The notes beneath the pieces are model-generated. The model was not told where the DNA came from, searched no databases, and saw nothing but the letters and a program-made list of their open reading frames with translations. 21,161 nt of DNA from Auxenochlorella pyrenoidosa (taxonomy: Eukaryota > Chlorophyta > Trebouxiophyceae > Chlorellales > Chlorellaceae): the NCBI GenBank assembly GCA_001430745.1, contig KQ481977.1, positions 733,564 to 754,724 of the forward strand, written 5' to 3'. The first letter of the stretch is position 1. Each line of letters begins with the position of its first letter. Position numbers and translations under genes: made by a program. Positions 1 through 8,029 of the stretch are shown piece by piece.

Positions 1-35
1 CCACACACACACACACCATCACACACACACACACC
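1..35 (+). repeat. (CA)n microsatellite in SDHB intron
   Basis: Near-perfect CA dinucleotide repeat interrupted once by CATC at 17-20. It lies on the sense strand and ends about 18 nt before the CAG acceptor (51-53) of the first visible SDHB exon, so it forms part of an extended 3' splice-site region. Confidence 0.9.
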
Positions 36-53
36 CTTCCCGCCCCCCTGCAG

Positions 54-2507
54 GTGCGGCCCCATGGTGCTGGACGTGCTGCTGAAGATCAAGGACGAGC
101 AGGACGGCACCCTGGCCCTGCGCCGCTCCTGCCGCGAGGGCATCTGCGGCTCCTGCTCCATGAACATCGACGGCGCCAACGGCCTGGCCTGCCTGACCAA
201 GGTGGAGTGTGTGGGTGGGGGGTGGGGGGTGGGGGGCCTTCTGTCTCTCGCAGCAGTCCCCTGGTAGTGAGGCGAGCCCCCGGGCGCCTAACCATCGCCC
301 ACAGGTGATCTTGGGGCGGTGCTGTGAGCTCGGGATCCCTGTGCATGGCAGACTGCAGGGGGACGTTGGCTGGCCTGCCTGGCTGGACATGACGCGACTA
401 GTGCAGTCCCTGCTTGAGGCAAGACCCACGCCATGGGGCCACCGGCCGGGCAGGGCAGTTCCCGCCACCAGGGTTTGGGTCTCCCTCCTGTGCTGAACTG
501 AACCGCAGGTGGACCGCGACACGAGCACCGTCTCGCGCATCGCGCCGCTGCCCCACCTGTGAGCGCCTCGTGGCAGCTAGCCGACGGATGCAAATCCCGC
601 AGTTGTGTGCATCCCTGCCCTTTAAGCTTCCCCTGCATCACACCAAGATCCAGCGCGGGACCAGGCTGGCATGCACGCAGTTGCACACCCTCCCCCTGCC
701 GAGGAACGCCACCCATGCCTTGCGCTGCAGTATCTTTACTGCTGAGCCTGCCAGGTGCTCTGCACCATGTTCTGCTGCTGCTGTTTGCTTGCTTGCTTGT
801 TCGGGCTTAAGGTCTGTCCTGCCGGCGCAGGTATGTGGTCAAAGACTTGGTCGTCGACCTCTCCAACTTCTACGCCCAGGTGCCCCTTCCTCTGGTGCAC
901 ACACATGGGCGGGCCCAGCCTGCAGGGGCCGGAACGCCTGTCACCATCACGAGGAGCGGGCTGCATGCACGCATGCTGGGCAATTGCCCGTGCCTGCGGC
1001 GGCAACCGCTCCGGCCTGCAGGGTTGAGCCAACAGCTGCCCACCCGTGGTATGCCTGGAGCCTTGCCCAGCAATCCCCTTCCCTCCCCACATCCCCTCGT
1101 GCTGTGCAGTACAAGAGCGTCAAGCCCTACCTGCAGCCCGCGGGGCCGCCGCCGTAAGCGTCCAAACACGCCCCGCTTGCACTGCGATCTAGGCATGCCA
1201 GAGGCACAGCACGCACAGCGGCGTGTCGAGCGCGGTGGTTGCAGCGGGGCAGCTGCCTGCTGCAGCGCGTGCTGCCACCCTCCCAGCGCCGGTTTACACG
1301 CGCCTGCTGGCACGCACGCCGTCGCCCCCTCAGTGCTGCTTCACAACCGGTCGCCACTGCTGCTGGGCTGCAGGGGGGGCAAGGAGTACCTGCAGAGCAG
1401 GGAGGAGCGCGCCAGGCTGGACAGGCTGTACGAGTGCATCCTCTGCGCCTGCTGCTCAGCCTCCTGCCCCTCCTACTGGTGGAATGAGGGTGAGCTGCGA
1501 TGCCGCCTGCCGCCTGGTGGAACGAGGGTGAGGGCCGGTGCTGCCTGCCTGCCCGAGGGCACAAAGCATGCATTGCGGGACAACTCGCCTTGCTTGCAGC
1601 AGCTGCGGCGCGCTGCCAGCCGAGCGGCGCGCCAGCCTTGGCTGCGTGCTGCCGTGCCCCCAGGCAGTCACTGTGGCCGGAGTCTGTATACAATTCGCAG
1701 TCCCGTTCCTGCTGTTGCCCCCCAGCAGACAAGTACCTGGGCCCGGCCGCGCTGCTGCAAACCTACAGGTGCCGCCGGCTGCACCGCTGCCAGGCTGGCA
1801 GGGGCTGCCAGGCTGGCGTGGGCTGCCCAGGGCCGAGCCTGCAAGGTCACTTGTGCCACTTGCTGCTGTGCATGCTGGCCGCCCCATCGTCGCCTGCAGC
1901 CGTCTCAACCAGCAGGGCCCCGCCTGCACCCCGCGCTAGCAGGTGGATGATTGACAGCCGTGACGCTGCCAAGGCCGAGCGGCTGGCGAGCGTGAACGAC
2001 CAGGCGAGGGGCCAGGCTTGTGGCGGCTGGGCGGCAGCAGCGTATATTTTGCAAGGCCTTGAGCTCGCGCCAGGGGCCGCGCCCTGGTGTGTGTGCCGCA
2101 ATGCGTTGCGCCGTGCGGCACCGCCCCCCACCGCCGGCACCCTCCCTTCTGCGTGCAGTATAAGCTGTGGCGCTGCCACACCATCATGAATTGCACCCAC
2201 TGTGCGTGCCTCCCTTGGGCAGGCTGGCAGATCCGCGCACAGGCAGCCGCTGCGTGGTCAGCCTGTTTCAAAGCTTGCACAACAGCTGATCAGCCTGCCC
2301 AGATCAGCCTGCCCACCGCTGTGCAGCCGGCCTGCACCCGTGTCGTGCTCCTGTGCCCTTCGCGCCTGCCCCGATGACCCTCCCTCCAGCCTGCCCGCCC
2401 GCCTGCCCGCCTCTCTCCCGCCTGCAGTCTGCCCCAAGGGCCTGAACCCGGGCAAGGCCATTGCCCAGATCAAGCAGAGCGTGGTGGCGGGCCATGTTGT
2501 GGGATGA
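54..2507 (+). CDS. SDHB: Succinate dehydrogenase iron-sulfur subunit, mitochondrial (complex II), 3' part
   Basis: Iron-sulfur subunit of succinate:ubiquinone oxidoreductase, passing electrons from the flavoprotein to ubiquinone at the inner mitochondrial membrane. The 5' end lies outside the window, which opens in an intron. Exons: 54-201, 509-558, 831-879, 1110-1153, 1374-1489, 1729-1768, 1943-2003, 2159-2201, 2428-2507 (209 complete residues plus one split codon). Visible family motifs in order: CGPMVLDVL; the [2Fe-2S] region [14 protein letters not shown] with a later Cys in GLAC; the [4Fe-4S] motif [30 protein letters not shown]; the [3Fe-4S] region CHTIMNC then [11 protein letters not shown]. 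All cluster cysteines I expect in this stretch are present, so it looks functional. Intron 2004-2158 needs a GC donor to keep the VNDQ residues before YKLWRCHT. The last junction creates Phe in NCTHFCPKG, which keeps the family spacing. Product identity is very secure; individual splice sites less so. Confidence 0.95.
205..236 (+). repeat. G-rich tract with G-quadruplex pattern in SDHB intron
   Basis: Runs of GGG (213-215) and three runs of six G (217-222, 224-229, 231-236) are separated by single T residues. The tract starts 11 nt inside the intron whose GT donor is at 202-203. On the sense strand this fits the G3+N1 quadruplex pattern with single-nucleotide loops. Function is inference. Confidence 0.8.
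2004..2158 (+). other. GC-AG intron in SDHB
   Basis: The donor context is CAG|GCGAGG and the acceptor is GCAG at 2155-2158. Splicing here is phase 0 and joins ...ASVNDQ to [12 protein letters not shown], matching the length of the SDHB family at this point (human RLAKLQDPF-SLYRCH, plant RLDAINDEFKLYRCH). The only nearby GT (1992) would delete four residues. Confidence 0.7.
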
Positions 2508-3490
2508 CTGTTTTTCGGAAAGCAGGGCCTAGGCCTGCCGCCTTGCGAGGGCTCCGAGGCAGCACAGACTGGTGGCTGTTTTGCAGCATTGCACCATTTC
2601 GGCGTATGCGCGTGCTTGCTTCCATTGCGCTGCTGCTGGTCTCGGGTGCTTCAGCTGTTCAGGCCTGCCCTTGACCCCTCACCCCCGGAGTATCCTGCAG
2701 CTCCGCCGCTTCAGCGGCGCTTGCACCCAACCACTCAGATTGTGCTGCCCTGGGGTTCTCGGCCAGTCATGAAGCCCGTAACCTGTTTTGCACTTAAGAG
2801 CTGGCTGGACCTGCCTCCGAACACAGACTCCCAGGCCTCCTGCCAGACAAGCAAGGTGCCAGCTGGCCTGAAGGCATGCTGGTCAGGATCTCCAGGCGTC
2901 TAGCATGGTAGCCGCTCACTGCACTCCTGCTACAGGCGCACTTACAAACCCATGCAAGCTGTGGCCAGGTGGTGTCTGCGATGCGGCAGCTGCAGCTGGA
3001 GATGGGCATCCACCTGACAGCTTCCAGCGCAGTGGAGTGGGTTGGCGACGGCAGATCACCGCCCAAGCTGAGAAAATTTGTGCTAGCTGTGGTCAGTGCC
3101 GCTGAAGTAGTGTCTGAGCACTGTCCGCCATCAAACCTGGGAGACGTTTCTGGGGGCACAGGTAAAGCAGCGACATTGGGGGCGTGGTGCATGGAGCGGC
3201 AGCGGCAGGGCAGCGGCGGCGCCCAGCTGCCAGCGGTACCTGAGGGGACGCGAGCTGAGTCACTCTGCCTTCGCACCCAAGCTTTTCCACTTCAATCGTG
3301 AAATAGGCAAGCTGATTCCAGATTCTGGCCCCACACCCAGCCACACCTGCCGCACGCCTAGAGCACACGCCCGGCACGCGCCAAATATAACCTCCATCTC
3401 CCTCCGCTCCAACCTGTTCCAAATAACTTTTACACCTTCTTAGCGCGCCCGCGCACCCGCGTTCTGCAGCGTGCAGGCCCCGGCGCCAGT
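2508..3490. other. Intergenic/untranslated region between SDHB and the ferredoxin-domain gene
   Basis: This should hold the SDHB 3' UTR and the promoter and 5' UTR of the next gene. I see no gene I can support. A 110-codon open frame (2969-3301, +) is present but matches no family I recognise. No TGTAA-type polyadenylation motif was found here. Confidence 0.6.
3382..3390 (+). promoter_or_regulatory. TATA-like element upstream of the ferredoxin-domain gene
   Basis: CAAATATAA is an AT-rich island in GC-rich surroundings, about 100 nt upstream of the chosen ATG at 3491. Position and sequence suit a TATA box with a short 5' UTR, but there is no transcription-start evidence. Confidence 0.3.
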
Positions 3491-4549
3491 ATGTCCACTG
3501 CGGTCTGTCTTCGCAGCCCCCAGGGCCCTCAGCTCCAACCCAGCAGGGTCCACAGCTCCCCAAAAATCTTTGCAGACCAGCGGCACACCCTCTTTTATGG
3601 CAGCACTCTGGCGCCCGCGCCTGCGGCCCGCCCACGCCGCCACCTTGCCTCTGTGTTGGCCACAGCCGCAGCCACACCAGCCAGCAGCAGCCCTTCTGTG
3701 AGCCCCCGGCGCGCCCGTCTGGCGCAGCAGCTGGCGAGCGTGGAGGAGACGCTGCGGCTGCTGGAGGAGCAGGCGGGGCAGCCGCTGCCGTCGGCCCAGT
3801 CGGCGCTGCCGGCGCTGCCTGCCGCGCAGCCGCGGCGGCGGCCCACGCGGCCCTCCCTGCGCCGCGCCTCCTCCAGCAGCGACAGCAGCAGCAGCAGCGA
3901 GAGCGAGGCAGAGCAGCCCTCGGTGTCGCGCCTGGCCCGCCGCCTGCAGGTAGGCGCTGGCAGAGGGGGGCGCCGGTGGCCAGGGCTGCACGACACTATG
4001 TTTGAAGTGGTTTTGCCCAGCAGCCCTGCCATCCTGTGCGCGGCCCACACACCCCACACAAAATGCTCAGGCAGGACCGGCCCGCTTTCAAGCTTTGTCG
4101 TCCAACCACTTACCATTTCCGCCCATCTGCAGGCTGAGCTGACTGCACGGCGTGAAGCCGCTGCCGCAGCAGCAGCTGCCGGCAACATCGTCCCTGGCCC
4201 AGGAGCCTTTGCCGGCCTTGCAGCGCCCCCGCCGCCAGCAGCAGCAGTAGCAGCAGCCACAACCGTGCGCGTCTGCACGGGCAAGAAGTGCAGCGCCGGC
4301 GGCGCGGGCGCCGTGCTTGCCACGATGGGCAGCCTGCCGGGCGTGCACGCGGCGGCCGCCCCCAAGTGCATGGGCCAGTGCCGACGCTGCGTGGCGGTTA
4401 AGATGGCCTCCGGGCCAGGCCCCGAGGTGCTGTATACCGGGGTGAATGCCTCCAATGCCGCCGGCGTGGTGGCGATGCACCAGCAGCAGCATGGGCAGGC
4501 GCAGCAGGCGCGCGTGCTGGGCCCCAGCTGCGCGCTGCCGGCCGTGTAG
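3491..4549 (+). CDS. Thioredoxin-like [2Fe-2S] ferredoxin-domain protein, probably plastid-targeted
   Basis: Two exons, 3491-3949 and 4133-4549, joined in phase 0 (291 residues). The N-terminal ~75 residues are rich in Ser, Ala, Arg and Pro with few acidic residues, like a chloroplast transit peptide. Residues around 78-95 (RLAQQLASVEETLRLLEEQ) look like a short coiled coil, followed by an acidic Ser tract (SSSSDSSSSSESEAE). The C-terminal domain has Cys201-x4-Cys206 and Cys232-x3-Cys236 (VCTGKKC and KCMGQC), the spacing of thioredoxin-fold ferredoxins related to the 24-kDa subunit of complex I and to the C-terminal domain of plant sirohydrochlorin ferrochelatase. A one-electron [2Fe-2S] role is family knowledge; partner and pathway are unknown. 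The intron is a multiple of three and open. An out-of-frame ATG at 3471 also begins a transit-peptide-like stretch, so the N-terminus is less certain than the domain. Confidence 0.8.
   Translation: MSTAVCLRSPQGPQLQPSRVHSSPKIFADQRHTLFYGSTLAPAPAARPRRHLASVLATAAATPASSSPSVSPRRARLAQQLASVEETLRLLEEQAGQPLPSAQSALPALPAAQPRRRPTRPSLRRASSSSDSSSSSESEAEQPSVSRLARRLQVGAGRGGRRWPGLHDTMFEVVLPSSPAILCAAHTPHTKCSGRTGPLSSFVVQPLTISAHLQAELTARREAAAAAAAAGNIVPGPGAFAGLAAPPPPAAAVAAATTVRVCTGKKCSAGGAGAVLATMGSLPGVHAAAAPKCMGQCRRCVAVKMASGPGPEVLYTGVNASNAAGVVAMHQQQHGQAQQARVLGPSCALPAV
3950..4132 (+). other. In-frame (3n) intron of the ferredoxin-domain gene
   Basis: The intron is 183 nt, donor CAG|GTAGGC, acceptor CATCTGCAG. It has no stop codon in the reading frame of the flanking exons. 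Retention would insert 61 residues between the acidic Ser region and the Trx-like domain. Splicing is preferred because both sites are strong and the intron translation looks random. Confidence 0.7.
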
Positions 4550-5236
4550 CGGGCTTCTTGCCCATTTCAACCATCGCAGCCAAACCATTCAGCCAAACGA
4601 ATGCCCATCCATTGATCAACATCCAGGGCCCCCGGCCCTGCATTTTAGCGGCGATCGCCCGCCTCTTGCTCCTCTTGGTTGACTGCTTTCGTGCTCCCTC
4701 TGCTTTCACAGTCACGCTCGCTCCTGCGGCTCCCTCCCCTGCTTTTGCCGCCAGCTTTTGCCACTGTCCCTCCACGTGCACCGCGCCGCCGCCTTCAGTT
4801 GTCTGCTTTTTGCGGCGGCTCGGCCACTTTTCCTTGCCACCTCTGCCCAACCTGTAGGGCTGTACCTGTATGCCTTTGCCGAAGATCTTGATTTTTCGTG
4901 CTCCACCAAACGAACCCAGGCCTCGCCGAGCCGGTCCTACATTTCATGTGTCACCTGCTCTGCACCTGAGCGAGTCGAGCCTTGTAATCCTGAAGTGCCC
5001 TTAGCCGAGTGACGCGGTCGCAGTGCTCAGGGCTCAATGGTCCCACAACAGAGCAGGAGTGCTTGAGTTCACTGGGTCGGCACTGGCAGGTTTCCTCGAA
5101 CAAAATACAACGCCGCTGAGCGGGCGCAGCACCTGCGGCATGCTGGGCGCGGCACACCTTCTCTTCCACTAATCCACTCATACATCTGGACGAAACACGC
5201 TCCCCCAGCTGCGACCAAGGCCCGGAGGCTCCACAA
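4550..5236. other. Intergenic region with probable 3' UTR and polyadenylation motif
   Basis: No supportable gene. The first part should be the 3' UTR of the ferredoxin-domain gene; TGTAA at 4983-4987 matches the green-algal polyadenylation signal and would give a 3' UTR of about 430 nt. The remaining ~250 nt should carry the promoter of the next gene; I see no clear TATA box. Confidence 0.5.
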
Positions 5237-7785
5237 ATGAGGCTGAGTGGCCGAATTCAGCAGTGCGGCGACCGATTTGCTGTGGAGTTCCCCCATCCTG
5301 CAGCCAAGAGCGAAGAACTTGTCTTTGACAGCGTGCGCGAGGCAGAAGCCGTTCTCGACTTCCTCAACCTCAAAGCGGCACTCGAGGCGGACGCCATCCT
5401 GTCCTCCCTGCCTCTTTCTCGCCCGCTGGAGGTGAGCCGCTTGTTGAGCCGCGGCGCCGCGCCGCTTTCACTTCTGCCCATGGTGCCGGCGGCGAGCTGT
5501 TGCATTGCTTGCTCGCACTGCCTGCGACGCTCAGTGCTGCCTCCGTCGACCGCCGCCTGCCCCTGCGTGTCGCAGGCCTACACCAATATGCTGGACGATC
5601 TACAGAATGCAGAGTGGGAAAGCCTGTGCCTCGCCTTGAGCCAGGGCGGGCGTGGCGATGCGGCGGCAGAGGGCGATGATGTGGAAGACATCAACATCGC
5701 AGCCGCCTCTGCAGACGCAACGGCTGAGGGCCCAGCGAGTGCAGTTCAAACGGCAGCGTTTGAGGGCCCAGCGAGTGCAGTGCAGACGGCAGATGCCGAT
5801 GGCTCAGCGAGCGCAGTGCAGACGGCCGCGGCCGACGGCCCAGCGAGTGCAGTGCAGACGGCCACACCCGGGGGGCTTCCGCAGCCACCAGACCTGCCCG
5901 TGGTGGAGGAGCTGCAGCAGGCTGAGCGCGCACAGGTGCAGCAGGGCGAGCGACCGCCGGCGTCGGCGTCCGAGCAGCAGGGCGCGGCGCTGCAGCCGGC
6001 GGCGCAGCAGCAACCAGCACAGCAGTGCCAAGGCAGTGCAGGCGTGGGCCCAGGCAGAGGCAGGGCGGCCTCGAGGCTGCGCAAGGCAGCCCAGGAACCG
6101 GGGCAGACCAAATTGGACGCATTTGTACGGCGCCTGCCGTCCACTGCAGCGGCTGCGGCCGAGGCGGCACCTGAAGCCCAAGGCAACGAGCTCGGGCCGC
6201 CAGCAAGGGAGGCAGAGTCTCCAGTGCAGCCTGCACAGACCGAGCAGCTGTCAGGGGCCGCTGTTGCCGCCACCACAGCGGCGGCCGGTGCCGATGCAGG
6301 GGGGCCGGCACAGCAGGCAGCGCTGCTGACAGCGCCATCGGGAGGGCCTGAGCAGCAACGTGGGCATCCTTCACAGCAGGCCCAGCAGCACGACAGGCAG
6401 CAGCGCGAGCAGCAGGGGCATCAAGCGGCGACGCCTCAGCGCACCGCCAGCGGTAGCGGCGGAGGCAGCGGCGGCAGCAGCGGCGGCGGGGCGCCCACGT
6501 GCAAGCGGCAGCGACGCAGCGAGGCGGAGCGGCTGCTGCCCTTCTTTTGGGACCCGTGAGTTGGGGTGCCTGCTCCCTGGTCCACTGAGCCAGCCATCTG
6601 CTGCTCGTTTGAGCCTCTGCTCAGCCCAGCAGTCGCTGCAGCTGCCTGACGTGTGTCAGAGCGGGCAGGCAGGCCCAGGGCTCTGCATCTGACCGTCTCT
6701 GCACCCTGCGCCTCGCCCCTTGCCTCTGCCTTGCCTGCGGGCCCATCCTTGGCGACTGTTCGGTGCTGACAGCTGAATGCGCCCCTACTAAAGCTACCCC
6801 CTCCCAACGCTGACACCCCCAACCCCTTCGGCTGGCCTTCTGGCTTGCAGGCAGCTGGCGGAGCACCCGTACAATGAGGGACAGATCAAGCCCACCTCTA
6901 GCCGGCGGATCCCCAAGGTAAGCCGCCAACATATCACTTGTTGTGGCTGCACGAGCGCCAGCCAGGCCAGCAGTTCAATGTCGTGTAAATGCAATGCGAT
7001 GTGACGTCTAATCCCTTCCCGTTGTCACAGCAGCACCCTGATCCTTCCCCTTTGGCCCGGCTTCTTGCCGTACTGTGCAGCGCAAGCGCGGCCTGCTTGA
7101 CAGCGACGGACCAACCCCCACCGCCAGCCGCAGCGTGCCAGCACAGCATGCAGATCCTTCCGCAGCAGACACAGCAGGCACGCCTGACCAGCCGCAGGCT
7201 GCAGCAACAGCAGGTGCAGCAGCAGCACGGCCAGCGGCAAGCAATGAAGGGCCCACCAGCGTGGATGCTGCAAGTGGGAGGGTGCAAGGGCTGGCAGCCA
7301 GTGGGCAGCTCCACAGACCGCCAGCCGTCGAGGAACCCACAGGGCGGGAGGCTTGCTGCGAAGCGTTTGTGCCAGCGACAGGGCTACCAACTGCAGCAGT
7401 GCAGGCAGCGACAAGCCAGCAGGCAGAGGAGGAGGGGCAGCAGAGCCGGGACCAGCAGGCAGAGCAGGCACCGGTGCTGCCGCCAGCGCAGGCAGGGCTG
7501 GCATTCGGCGCGGCCTGGCTGGTGCTCAGGGGAGGGGTCGAGGCGCGCGCGGCGCAGGCTCGGGCGGACGAGCTGGCCAGCCTGCTGGCGCCAGTGGCGC
7601 AGGCCAGCAGCGGCGCAGCGCGCGCTGTGCAGCTCTTCACCTGCTGCTTCTGCTCCGTGCTGGCGCCACATCAGCAGGCGCAGCACCTGCAGCAGCTGCG
7701 GGCAGAGCTGGCGGCTGGAGGGGTGGCAGCGGTGCAGGAGTGGGTGGAGTTGACGCTGGCGGTGCTGCAGCTGCCAACTGCATGA
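5237..7785 (+). CDS. Unrecognised Ala/Gln-rich protein with 12-residue repeats and PIP-box-like motif
   Basis: Exons 5237-5431, 5576-6555, 6851-6917 and 7081-7785 join in consistent phases to 648 residues. I do not recognise the family. The first ~95 residues look folded (RLSGRIQQCGDRFAVEFPHP, then a helical stretch ending near ECL/SLCLALSQ). Residues ~116-163 are four 12-residue repeats of the type (E/D)GPASAVQTAxx. A long Ala/Gln/Pro-rich low-complexity region follows. Gln242 begins QTKLDAFV, which resembles a PCNA-interacting PIP box with Val in place of the second aromatic, followed by RRL. Basic clusters CKRQRR and, across an exon junction, RRIPKRKRG could be nuclear localisation signals. 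The last ~95 residues are Ala-rich and helical with a hydrophobic stretch (VQLFTCCFCSVL). A nuclear, replication-linked role is only a hypothesis. Start is the first ATG, preceding a conserved-looking segment. Confidence 0.7.
5726..5869 (+). repeat. Four tandem 36-bp coding repeats
   Basis: Units 5726-5761, 5762-5797, 5798-5833 and 5834-5869 each encode (E/D)G(P/S)ASAVQTAxx. The units share the core CAGCGAG(T/C)GCAGT and differ mainly at the last two codons and at synonymous sites. The exact 36-bp period keeps the reading frame, so copy number can vary without frameshift. Confidence 0.9.
6918..7080 (+). other. Third intron of the unrecognised gene
   Basis: Donor AAG|GTAAGC is one of only three GTA-type donors in the window; the acceptor is ACTGTGCAG. 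It is lower in GC than its surroundings. It contains a TGTAA motif near 6984, which could act as a premature polyadenylation signal if the intron is retained. Confidence 0.65.
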
Positions 7786-8029
7786 CGGAATCTGCAGCTG
7801 TGGCTGCTGGGCGCCACACACAGCTATCGCGCTGTCGCCAGCTAGCTCTCGCTCTCGCACTTGGTTGTCCTGCCCCGTCCCTCACCAAACAACACCCCTT
7901 GCAGTGCGGCTAACTCCCTGCCCTGTCGAGCTCTTTGTACTCGCAGCCAGTTGCAGCCCCACTTTTTCACACTTGTCAGGCTGCTGGGCTCGTCGCCTGT
8001 TGCACTGTGTGCTGCACAAACATGCCCGG
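7786..8029. other. Short convergent intergenic region
   Basis: Only 244 bp separate the stop codons of two convergent genes. The first downstream TGTAA for the plus-strand gene is at 8043-8047, inside the last exon of the minus-strand gene, so the two 3' ends probably overlap. No terminal repeat or other gene seen. Confidence 0.55.

Noticed and set aside
1..35. Telomere or CRISPR-like repeat at the window start
   Set aside because: It is a simple CA microsatellite directly before a splice acceptor, with no spacer structure or telomeric TTTAGGG motif.
835..1950. 371-codon plus-strand open frame inside SDHB
   Set aside because: Different frame from most SDHB exons and made largely of intron translation; a shadow of GC-rich DNA.
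2969..3301. 110-codon plus-strand open frame downstream of SDHB (MRQLQLEMGIHLTASSAVEWV...)
   Set aside because: The first half looks mildly coding-like, but there is no recognised family, no start context of note and no splice partner. An overlapping minus-strand frame is equally long, as expected by chance in this composition.
5247..6374. Long alternative-frame and antisense open frames over the unrecognised gene
   Set aside because: Repetitive CAG/GCA-rich DNA leaves all frames open; only the chosen frame joins the folded-looking ends through good splice sites.
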